From DATJWY01 sp035500775 (lineage in GTDB: Bacteria > Pseudomonadota > Alphaproteobacteria > Acetobacterales > Acetobacteraceae): a stretch of DNA of 5,665 bases. The stretch spans positions 1 through 5,665 of the forward strand of contig DATJWY010000038.1 of the NCBI GenBank assembly GCA_035500775.1, in the 5' to 3' direction. Numbering within the stretch: the first letter of the stretch is position 1; every line of letters starts with the position of its first letter. Under the pieces are notes generated by a model. The model made no database searches. It had not been told where the DNA came from and saw only the letters and a list, made by a program, of their open reading frames with translations. This document shows, piece after piece, positions 1 to 4,475 of this stretch. Both the position numbers and the translations under genes were made by a program.

Positions 1-1
1 C

Positions 2-586
2 AAACCATCTGTCGCGTTGATCGAGCCAGACGTGAACAATGCGGCGTTGCTGCCCGTGTCCTGCTCGCGGTGGTATCGCTTAAGCCCCTCGCTGCTGATG
101 CCGGGTTTTTGGAGCGGCCAACTTCCTGCCGTCACGCTGGAGCCGGACCGGATCCGCAATTCGCTGGGGGAGAGGTGGGGGCTAACACTGTACGACGCGG
201 CGCCTGACGCGCCTGATGCGAATGCTGCCGAAATAGAGCGGTTGCGCGCCGCGCTGCGGGCGGCGGATGAGAATGTCGCCGAAATGGAGCGGCTGCGCGC
301 CGCGCTGCGGGCGGCGGAGGAGAATGTCGCCGAAATGGAGCGGTTGCGCGCCGAACTGCAGGTGGCTGGTGAGAATGCCGCCGAAGTGGGGCGGCTGCGC
401 GCCGCGCTGCGGGCAGCGGATGAGAATGTCGCCGAAATGGAGCGGTTACGAGCCGAACTGCGGGCGGCTGATGTGAAGGCCACCCAAGTGGAGCGGCTAC
501 GGGCCGAACTGCAAGCGGTCCATGCGTCGACCTCGTGGCGCCTTACCGCCCCGCTGCGGGCGCTGAAGGGCCTGTTACGACGATGA
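2..586 (+). CDS. Partial protein (3' end) with C-terminal 17-residue coiled-coil repeats; probably linked to surface polysaccharide synthesis
   Basis: The frame is open from the left edge to a TGA at 584-586, so the gene begins outside the window. The first possible start inside, a TTG at 17, has no ribosome binding site and is probably internal. From that TTG, residues 1-68 are a non-repetitive segment (with RWYRLSPSLLMPGFWSG) that I do not recognise. Residues 69-170 are six tandem 17-residue units with the core ERLRA-L, rich in Ala, Glu and Arg and predicted to be one long coiled coil. The last 19 residues (STSWRLTAPLRAL, then basic) resemble a tail I know from glycosyltransferases and methyltransferases of bacterial polysaccharide clusters; that comparison is from memory. 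The catalytic domain, if any, lies upstream. There is no signal peptide or membrane segment in the visible part. A role in glycan synthesis is inference; that the stretch is coding is clear. Confidence 0.75.
   Translation, partial: KPSVALIEPDVNNAALLPVSCSRWYRLSPSLLMPGFWSGQLPAVTLEPDRIRNSLGERWGLTLYDAAPDAPDANAAEIERLRAALRAADENVAEMERLRAALRAAEENVAEMERLRAELQVAGENAAEVGRLRAALRAADENVAEMERLRAELRAADVKATQVERLRAELQAVHASTSWRLTAPLRALKGLLRR
221..526 (+). repeat. Six tandem 51-bp units (17 residues each) encoding a coiled coil
   Basis: Units begin at 221, 272, 323, 374, 425 and 476 with no spacer. Each encodes a form of N-V-A-E-M-E-R-L-R-A-A/E-L-R-A-A-D-E. The first two units differ at about 5 of 51 bases and the last is the most diverged, which suggests growth by recent duplication at the left. 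Core hydrophobic positions are spaced 3, 3, 4, 3, 4, i.e. two heptads plus three residues per unit, so every unit carries a heptad break of the stammer type. Confidence 0.93.
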
Positions 587-674
587 TGCCGGCCGAACTT
601 CCCAGGAGAGTTGCCCGCGCGTTGGCAATGCCGGTCATCCTGCCTGGTCGCGTAGCATCGTGTCATCGGTTGGA

Positions 675-728
675 GCGGCTTCACTGAGGCTACGCTCGGT
701 GAAGCCGCCCGGGTTATTTGATTTTACC
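675..728 (+). terminator. Probable rho-independent terminator for the left-hand gene
   Basis: Arms 675-684 (GCGGCTTCAC) and 699-708 (GTGAAGCCGC) pair perfectly over 10 bp. The 14-base loop can add a T-G wobble and three more pairs (GAG/CTC). The stem is followed on the + strand by GGGTTATTTGATTTT (711-725), a broken T-rich run. It lies about 90 bases after the stop codon at 586, between two convergent genes. No T-run follows on the - strand, so it serves mainly the + direction. Confidence 0.6.
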
Positions 729-736
729 AGCAATGT

Positions 737-768
737 TATCAGCCACGCCGTTTCCGGTTCGGCTGATA
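737..768 (-). terminator. Hairpin just downstream of dps, possible terminator without a T-run
   Basis: TATCAGCC (737-744) and GGCTGATA (761-768) are perfect 8-bp inverted arms, with a smaller CCG/CGG pairing inside the 16-base loop. It begins five bases after the dps stop codon in the - direction. What follows on the - strand is A-rich, not T-rich, so an intrinsic terminator is uncertain; it may instead block 3' decay of the dps mRNA. Confidence 0.4.
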
Positions 769-773
769 CCGCT

Positions 774-1334
774 CTACGCCCGGCTGCCCTGATTATCGCC
801 ATCACGCATCCTGCCGGTCGGCTCCTGCACATGCGCCTCCAGGAACCAGAGCTGCTTATCGGCGCCGCGCGAGATCTCGGTGAACAGGTCGGTGGTGGTG
901 GCGTCGCCGGCGGCGTCCGCCTCGGCGATGCTGGCGTGGATGGCGGCGGCGAAGGTGGCGTAGCGGTCGATCAGTGCCGCCAGGTGGTCCGCGATCGTAT
1001 AGATGTCGGTGGGGTAGGGGGCGAGCTTGCTGTTGGTCATGATGGCCTGGCTGGTGCCGATCGCGGCACCGCCGAGCTGGGCGGCGCGCTCCGCCATCAT
1101 GTCGTTCCAGTCGTCCTGCTTGGTGCGGAATCCATCCAGCATCTCATGGATGCCGATGAATTGCGGCCCCTTCACGTTCCAGTGCGCCTGCTTGGTCATC
1201 AGGGCAAGATCGATGCCGTCGGCGAGGCGCGCGTTCAGCAATGCGACAATGCTGGTCTTGGTGTTGGCATTGAGCGTGTTGCGGTTGCGGTGCAGGTGGC
1301 CGTGGACGAGGGAAGTGGCTTCGTGAGTGGCCAT
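774..1334 (-). CDS. dps: Dps: ferritin-like DNA-binding ferroxidase for starvation and oxidative stress
   Basis: The 186-residue product (E. coli Dps has 167) is a Dps mini-ferritin. Family members form 12-subunit shells that oxidise Fe(II) with hydrogen peroxide, store the iron and often coat DNA in stationary phase. The intersubunit ferroxidase ligands are all visible: His51 and Trp52 in QAHW, His63 and Asp67 in IHEMLD, Asp78 and Glu82 in NDMMAE, with numbering that matches E. coli. Other shared blocks are DGFRT, AERAAQLGG and DKQLWFLEAH. The ATG at 1332-1334 is chosen because GGGAG (1342-1346 on the + strand) lies seven bases upstream; an in-frame ATG at 1388 has no such site and would add an unlikely Arg/Pro-rich leader. 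The N-terminus has His and Arg but few Lys, and the tail is Arg/Asp-rich, so DNA binding is not assured. It converges with the left-hand gene and lies downstream of the YceI gene on the same strand. No clear promoter of its own was found. Confidence 0.96.
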   Translation of the reverse strand: MATHEATSLVHGHLHRNRNTLNANTKTSIVALLNARLADGIDLALMTKQAHWNVKGPQFIGIHEMLDGFRTKQDDWNDMMAERAAQLGGAAIGTSQAIMTNSKLAPYPTDIYTIADHLAALIDRYATFAAAIHASIAEADAAGDATTTDLFTEISRGADKQLWFLEAHVQEPTGRMRDGDNQGSRA

Positions 1335-1424
1335 GCTGAGTCTCCCAGGAGTTGGCTCGCGGCGCGCATGGGCCGGCGAGCATCTCACCCCTCCGGGCGG
1401 GGCGGCCCGAACGGGTTCTGACCT

Positions 1425-1450
1425 GGAACGCGGCAGGCCACGGCAGCGTT
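1425..1450 (+). promoter_or_regulatory. GGAAC-N17-CGTT, a match to the alphaproteobacterial EcfG stress-promoter pattern
   Basis: GGAAC (1425-1429), 17 bases, then CGTT (1447-1450). The pattern equals the consensus known for EcfG, the general-stress sigma factor of alphaproteobacteria. It points rightwards, antisense to the YceI gene and away from dps, and a GC-rich hairpin follows at once. It may be chance; if real it would make an antisense or very short RNA. Confidence 0.22.
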
Positions 1451-1481
1451 GCGCCGGCGCCTCCTGGTCCGGCGCCGGCGC
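1451..1481 (-). terminator. Strong GC hairpin after the YceI gene
   Basis: Perfect 11-bp arms GCGCCGGCGCC (1451-1461) and GGCGCCGGCGC (1471-1481) enclose a 9-base loop, six bases beyond the YceI stop codon on the - strand. There is no T-run after it, so it is either an attenuating or rho-assisted end, or an mRNA-stabilising structure between the YceI gene and dps. Confidence 0.5.
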
Positions 1482-1487
1482 GGCGGA

Positions 1488-2039
1488 TCAGCCGGGCTTG
1501 CCCTCTTGCGGCAGGGCGGTGGAGAAGCGGATGCGGATCGTCTCGCCGAGCAGGTTCGGCAGGCCGTTCACCCCGAAATCGGAGCGCCGGATCTTGCCGG
1601 TGGTGATCAGCCGGCCCTCCTCCCGCGACACCTTCATTTCCACCTGACGGGTCACGCCATGCATCGTGAGATCGCCGATGATGCTGTCGGCGGACTGGCA
1701 ATGGCCGTGAAAGGTGAGGGTCGGATAGTGGTCCACATCCATCATGTCCGGTTCGAGCGCCTGTTTGCGGCGGTCGGGGTCGGCCATGGTCAGGCTGTTC
1801 ACGTCGACCGTGAGATCCACCGAGCAATTGCCGGGCGTGGCGGGATCGAGCGTCACGGTCCCCTGAAATTTCCCGAATGCGGCGTCCATCGGAAAGATGC
1901 CGACGGCGTAAACGCGGTAGCCGACCTCGGAGGAGGGCGGTTGCAGCAGGAACGTGCTCGGGGCCGCCCGCGTGGGCATGCCGACGCAGAGGGCAAGCAT
2001 CGCCGCGGCCGGAATGATCTGGCCGGTCTTGATTTTCAT
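1488..2039 (-). CDS. YceI family protein (exported lipocalin-like, polyisoprenoid-binding fold)
   Basis: 183 residues. An N-terminal export signal is visible: basic MKIK, hydrophobic residues 8-20, then MPTRAA with likely cleavage near residue 25, so the mature protein should be periplasmic. The rest has YceI-family hallmarks: YPTLTF (105-110), GDLTMHGVTRQV (122-133) and the closing DFGVNGLPNLLGETIRIRF (154-172). YceI proteins form a beta-barrel that binds long isoprenoid lipids; their physiological role is mostly unknown, with links to base or acid stress and membrane quinone or lipid handling. Cys72 and Cys114 of the mature part could form a disulfide. The start ATG is preceded by AGGGAG (2050-2055 on the + strand) with a 10-base gap, and this site overlaps the stop codon of the patatin gene, so the two are likely translated together. 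Family assignment is firm, ligand unknown. Confidence 0.93.
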   Translation of the reverse strand: MKIKTGQIIPAAAMLALCVGMPTRAAPSTFLLQPPSSEVGYRVYAVGIFPMDAAFGKFQGTVTLDPATPGNCSVDLTVDVNSLTMADPDRRKQALEPDMMDVDHYPTLTFHGHCQSADSIIGDLTMHGVTRQVEMKVSREEGRLITTGKIRRSDFGVNGLPNLLGETIRIRFSTALPQEGKPG

Positions 2040-2049
2040 TATTGTTTCA

Positions 2050-2056
2050 CTCCCTA
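2050..2056 (-). promoter_or_regulatory. Stop codon overlapping a ribosome binding site (patatin gene to YceI gene)
   Basis: Read on the - strand, TAGGGAG contains the patatin stop TAG and the purine-rich AGGGAG of the YceI gene, sharing two bases. Only 14 bases separate the two coding regions. Ribosomes ending the first gene stop exactly on the site for the second, the usual arrangement for translational coupling. Confidence 0.7.
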
Positions 2057-3208
2057 GTTTCTATGGACGTCGTGGACCACGAGCCGGCCACCATCCAGCG
2101 GCACGCGCATCCACTCTTTGTGCATAAGGGTTGCGCGCGTGTCGCGGTAGCCTGCCTCCCAGTGCTCCCGCATCGAGGCGGCGCTGAATTCGAAATCCCG
2201 GATTTGCCACTGGAAACCGGCCTCGCGGCGGATGAGGTGCAGGATGGTGAAGCTCGGGAGGACTTCCAGCTCTTCCTTGAGCACCTTTTCCTCGAGACTC
2301 AGCTGGTCTTCAGGTATTTTGTTGAGTAGGCAACGGAGATGCCGCTTCTGTTTCTGTTGGATGGCATAGTAATCCGTGACCAGCCGGGTGCGGCTGGAAT
2401 ACTGGATTTCCTTCTGGCGGTTGATGACATCGAGCATGTCGCGCGGGACATCCCCGCGCGCGTTGAACAGGTCCACCTGGAACACCAGCATGCTGAGCCG
2501 CCCGGCATGCGAGAGCAGGTGTTGCAGCGGGGTATTGGAAACGACGCCGCCATCCCAGAACCAGTCCGATCCGACCTGGACCATTGGCATGCCCGGGGGC
2601 AGGGCCGAGGTCGCGAGAATGTGTTCAGGGCCGATCATGGTTGTCTCGTTGTCGAAATAGAAAAGATTGCCGGTTTCGACGTTCACGGCACCGACGGCGA
2701 AGCGGACCTCGCGGCGGTTGATGCGGTCGAAATCGACCAGCCGTTCGAGAGTCGCGCGGAGCGGAGTGTTGTCATAGAAGCTGGTGGCGCCACGCGCGCC
2801 GCGCGGCGTCAACAGGGGGCTCGGCACGCGCGGGGAGAAGAAGCCGGGTTGGCCGAATGCCGCGGTAAACAGCGAGGACCAGGCTGTATAGAGCGCGCCG
2901 GCCAAATCGCCTTCCGGTTTCGGCAGGTTGACCGGCAAGGCGGTAACGCCTTCCCAGAACTCGGTCAGCCGCTTGAGGCGCAGCTCCGGCGGGTTGCCGG
3001 CGATGATCGCGGCGTTGATGCCGCCGATGGATATGCCGTCGATCCATTCAGGCTCCAGCCCCGCTTGGTGCAGGGCCTGATAGACGCCGGCCTGATAGGA
3101 GCCGAGCGCGCCGCCACCTTGCAGGACGAGGGCGATCCGGTCGCATCCTTCCGGGCGCGGGACAGCGGGGGTGCGGTCCAGGGAATGAGCGTCCGTGCCG
3201 GAATCCAT
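2054..3208 (-). CDS. Patatin-like phospholipase with DUF3734-type C-terminal domain
   Basis: 384 residues. The N-terminal patatin domain (about 24-235) shows the oxyanion loop QGGGALG (30-36), the nucleophile Ser60 in the GISIGG elbow, and the Asp of the Ser-Asp dyad, Asp219 in DGG. All catalytic residues are present, so an active lipid acyl hydrolase acting on phospholipid, glycerolipid or related esters is expected. Residues about 250-370 (from RQKEIQYSSRTRLVTDYY to EAGYRDTRATL) match the DUF3734 extension that accompanies one bacterial patatin subfamily. No signal peptide is seen: the first 20 residues are polar and Pro-rich, so it is probably cytoplasmic or on the inner membrane face. The ATG at 3206-3208 has only a weak site (GGGA, ten bases upstream). 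It is the first gene of a - strand unit with the YceI gene and is divergent from bdhA, which suggests, without proof, a role in storage-polymer or membrane lipid turnover. Confidence 0.93.
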   Translation of the reverse strand: MDSGTDAHSLDRTPAVPRPEGCDRIALVLQGGGALGSYQAGVYQALHQAGLEPEWIDGISIGGINAAIIAGNPPELRLKRLTEFWEGVTALPVNLPKPEGDLAGALYTAWSSLFTAAFGQPGFFSPRVPSPLLTPRGARGATSFYDNTPLRATLERLVDFDRINRREVRFAVGAVNVETGNLFYFDNETTMIGPEHILATSALPPGMPMVQVGSDWFWDGGVVSNTPLQHLLSHAGRLSMLVFQVDLFNARGDVPRDMLDVINRQKEIQYSSRTRLVTDYYAIQQKQKRHLRCLLNKIPEDQLSLEEKVLKEELEVLPSFTILHLIRREAGFQWQIRDFEFSAASMREHWEAGYRDTRATLMHKEWMRVPLDGGRLVVHDVHRN

Positions 3209-3292
3209 GTCCTGAATTTCCCGAGATGTTTGCCGTGTCGCGGCGGGCGGTGCGGTGGTTTCCTGAATGTGGATGGCGCGGGCCGCGTGGGC

Positions 3293-3301
3293 GGTGTCAC
3301 C
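3293..3301. promoter_or_regulatory. Small palindrome GGTG-T-CACC, patatin-side operator candidate
   Basis: Perfect 4-bp arms around one central base, about 85 bases upstream of the patatin start. Its inner GTG-N-CAC equals the centre of the larger palindrome at 3441-3455, which makes a shared regulator possible. Confidence 0.3.
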
Positions 3302-3440
3302 ATGCCGGGATGGGCGGCGCGCGAACCCGGTGAGGCCCGAGGGCGGCCTCGCCTGGACTTATATACGGCGTAAGCATCCGCCGCGGTTTACGGGCAGGCG
3401 ATTTCGTTAACCTGGTTGGATCACGTTTCGGTTGATGCCG

Positions 3441-3455
3441 CCCCGTGACACGGGG
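3441..3455. promoter_or_regulatory. 15-base palindrome CCCCGTG-A-CACGGGG, bdhA-side operator candidate
   Basis: Perfect 7-bp arms about a single A. A one-base loop cannot form a good RNA hairpin, so a DNA site for a dimeric regulator is more likely. It ends about 97 bases before the bdhA start. CGTGACA, part of the palindrome (3444-3450), recurs at 3467-3473, 23 bases on, roughly two helical turns. Confidence 0.45.
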
Positions 3456-3506
3456 AACTGGTGGAGCGTGACAAGCTGTTGCAGAGTCCGCGTCGCCGGG
3501 ATCGGC

Positions 3507-3526
3507 CCCGGATGCTCGCATCCGGG
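3507..3526 (+). promoter_or_regulatory. Hairpin in the bdhA leader
   Basis: CCCGGATG (3507-3514) and CATCCGGG (3519-3526) form a perfect 8-bp stem with a CTCG tetraloop. It ends 13 bases before the ribosome binding site at 3540. It could stabilise the 5' end of the bdhA mRNA or end transcripts arriving from upstream; no T-run follows. Confidence 0.45.
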
Positions 3527-3539
3527 CGGGCGATGCTTT

Positions 3540-3545
3540 GGAGGG
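3540..3545 (+). promoter_or_regulatory. Ribosome binding site of bdhA (GGAGGG)
   Basis: A near-perfect purine-rich site seven bases before ATG 3553. It fixes the start there and rules out the in-frame TTG at 3538, which overlaps the site itself. Confidence 0.85.
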
Positions 3546-3552
3546 TGAACAC

Positions 3553-4338
3553 ATGAGCTTAAAGGGCAAGGTCGCGGCGGTGACGGGTTCCACCAGCGGC
3601 ATCGGATTGGGCATCGCCCGCGTGCTGGCCGGGCGGGGCGCGCATATCCTGCTGAACGGCTTCGGTGACGCCGCCGCGATCGAACAGTTGCGCGCCGGCA
3701 TCGCCGCCGAGTTCGGGGTTTCGGTGAGCTACAGCGCCGCCGACATGACCAAGCCGGACGAGATCGCGGGGCTCGTGCGGCAGGCCGACACGGAACTTGG
3801 CGGCCTCGACATCCTGGTGAACAACGCGGGCATCCAGTACACCGCGCCGATCGAGGAATTTCCGACGGAGAAATGGGATGCGATCATCGCGATCAATCTC
3901 TCCGCGGCGTTCCACGCGATGCATGCGGCGATCCCGGTCATGAAGGCGCGGGGCTGGGGGCGGATCATCAACATCGCCTCGGCGCACGGGCTCGTGGCGA
4001 GCCCGAACAAGAGCGCCTATGTCGCGGCGAAGCACGGCATTGTCGGGCTGACCAAGGTGGCCGCGATCGAGCTTGCGAATAGCGGGGTGACGGCGAACGC
4101 GATCTGCCCCGGGTGGGTGCTGACGCCGCTCGTGGAGAAGCAGATCGAGGACCGGGCGCAGAAGCTCGGCAAGAGCGTGGCCGAGGTGACGCATGATTTC
4201 CTGGTCGAGAAGCAGCCGCTGACCGAGTTCACCAAGCCCGAGCAGATCGGCGCGCTCACGGCCTTCCTCTGCACCGACGACGCCAGCACCATCACCGGGG
4301 CCTCGCTCTCGGTGGACGGGGGCTGGACGGCGGGCTAG
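3553..4338 (+). CDS. bdhA: D-3-hydroxybutyrate dehydrogenase (NAD-dependent SDR)
   Basis: 261 residues, the usual length for this enzyme (EC 1.1.1.30), which interconverts (R)-3-hydroxybutyrate and acetoacetate with NAD in the cytoplasm, the step that follows polyhydroxybutyrate breakdown. It is a classical short-chain dehydrogenase: cofactor loop TGSTSGIG (11-18), NNAG (90-93), and catalytic Asn115, Ser143, Tyr156 and Lys160. The substrate pocket known from Pseudomonas enzymes is also there: Gln95, His145, Lys153 and Gln197. This, with the blocks NGFGD, SAHGLVASPNKSAYVAAKHG, CPGWVLTPLVEKQI and EKQPL, separates it from generic SDRs such as FabG. The start is fixed by GGAGGG seven bases upstream. 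It is the first + strand gene right of a divergent control region and faces away from the patatin gene. A hairpin follows in the 137-base gap before the epimerase, so it may be transcribed alone. Confidence 0.95.
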   Translation: MSLKGKVAAVTGSTSGIGLGIARVLAGRGAHILLNGFGDAAAIEQLRAGIAAEFGVSVSYSAADMTKPDEIAGLVRQADTELGGLDILVNNAGIQYTAPIEEFPTEKWDAIIAINLSAAFHAMHAAIPVMKARGWGRIINIASAHGLVASPNKSAYVAAKHGIVGLTKVAAIELANSGVTANAICPGWVLTPLVEKQIEDRAQKLGKSVAEVTHDFLVEKQPLTEFTKPEQIGALTAFLCTDDASTITGASLSVDGGWTAG

Positions 4339-4379
4339 GTCCGCGCGGCCTCGTTTCGGGAGCGGCCTGGCCCGGGGCG

Positions 4380-4405
4380 GGGCTGATTTGCGTTGTCATC
4401 AGCCC
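4380..4405 (+). terminator. Hairpin after bdhA, possible terminator
   Basis: GGGCTGAT (4380-4387) and ATCAGCCC (4398-4405) form a perfect 8-bp stem with a 10-base loop, about 40 bases after the bdhA stop. There is no T-run after it, so any termination would be weak or rho-assisted. Confidence 0.4.
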
Positions 4406-4427
4406 TCGTCGCCGGCCATGCAGGCGT

Positions 4428-4443
4428 GGCACAAGATTGTGCC
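4428..4443. promoter_or_regulatory. 16-base palindrome GGCACAA-GA-TTGTGCC before the epimerase gene
   Basis: Perfect 7-bp arms around two central bases, ending 32 bases before the epimerase start. The size and symmetry fit a binding site for a dimeric repressor; in RNA it could also form a 6-bp stem with an AGAT loop. No regulator is identified. Confidence 0.45.
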
Positions 4444-4461
4444 GCTGCGCTGGGCGGCGTC

Positions 4462-4467
4462 GGGGGG
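4462..4467 (+). promoter_or_regulatory. Ribosome binding site deciding the TTG start of the epimerase
   Basis: A run of six G lies eight bases before TTG 4476. The only other in-frame start candidate, TTG 4437, sits inside the palindrome at 4428-4443 and would add 13 residues of Cys/Arg-rich sequence ahead of the conserved first strand. Confidence 0.6.
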
Positions 4468-4475
4468 TTCTCCAT

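Larger units (their letters stand above)
3209..3552. other. Divergent intergenic region between the patatin gene and bdhA
   Basis: These 344 bases hold no convincing gene. They must drive the patatin unit leftwards and bdhA rightwards. Visible elements are a 9-base palindrome at 3293-3301, a 15-base palindrome at 3441-3455, a second CGTGACA at 3467-3473, a leader hairpin at 3507-3526 and the bdhA ribosome binding site. TATATA at 3360-3365 is the only AT-rich box but has no good -35 partner on either strand, so no promoter is assigned. TCCTGAAT also occurs twice (3210-3217, 3261-3268). Confidence 0.6.

Noticed and set aside
267..476. Second open frame inside the tandem repeats
   Set aside because: The 51-bp units keep any frame open because 51 is divisible by three; the product is a simple repeated Arg/Pro/Cys string.
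660..1421. 253-residue open frame on the + strand opposite dps
   Set aside because: It lies entirely antisense to a clear dps gene, is rich in Gly, Val and Ala as expected of a GC-rich shadow, and has no ribosome binding site or recognisable motif.
1144..1827. 227-residue open frame on the - strand across the YceI-dps junction
   Set aside because: It is out of frame with both real genes, Arg/Pro-rich and without any domain; the two overlapping families are unmistakable in their own frames.
1983..2039. YceI as a lipoprotein (LALC at residues 15-18)
   Set aside because: The residue before Cys is Leu, whereas a lipobox needs Gly, Ala or Ser; a standard cleavable signal ending near residue 25 fits better.
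3360..3365. TATATA as a -10 box for the patatin gene or bdhA
   Set aside because: No acceptable -35 is found at 16-19 bases on either strand, and the box is self-complementary, so no direction can be assigned.
2339..3373. 344-residue open frame on the + strand opposite the patatin gene
   Set aside because: It is antisense to an intact catalytic gene, and its composition and lack of motifs match a codon-bias shadow.
3454..3480. EcfG-type promoter for bdhA (GGAAC followed by CTGTT)
   Set aside because: At the allowed spacing the -10 reads CTGT or TGTT rather than CGTT, so the match is incomplete, and GGAAC partly overlaps the 15-base palindrome.
4427..4443. Sigma-54-like promoter (TGGCAC then TTGTGC) before the epimerase gene
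   Set aside because: The GG and GC are 11 bases apart instead of the required 10 and the -12 element is TGTGC rather than TTGCA; the palindrome explains the bases better.
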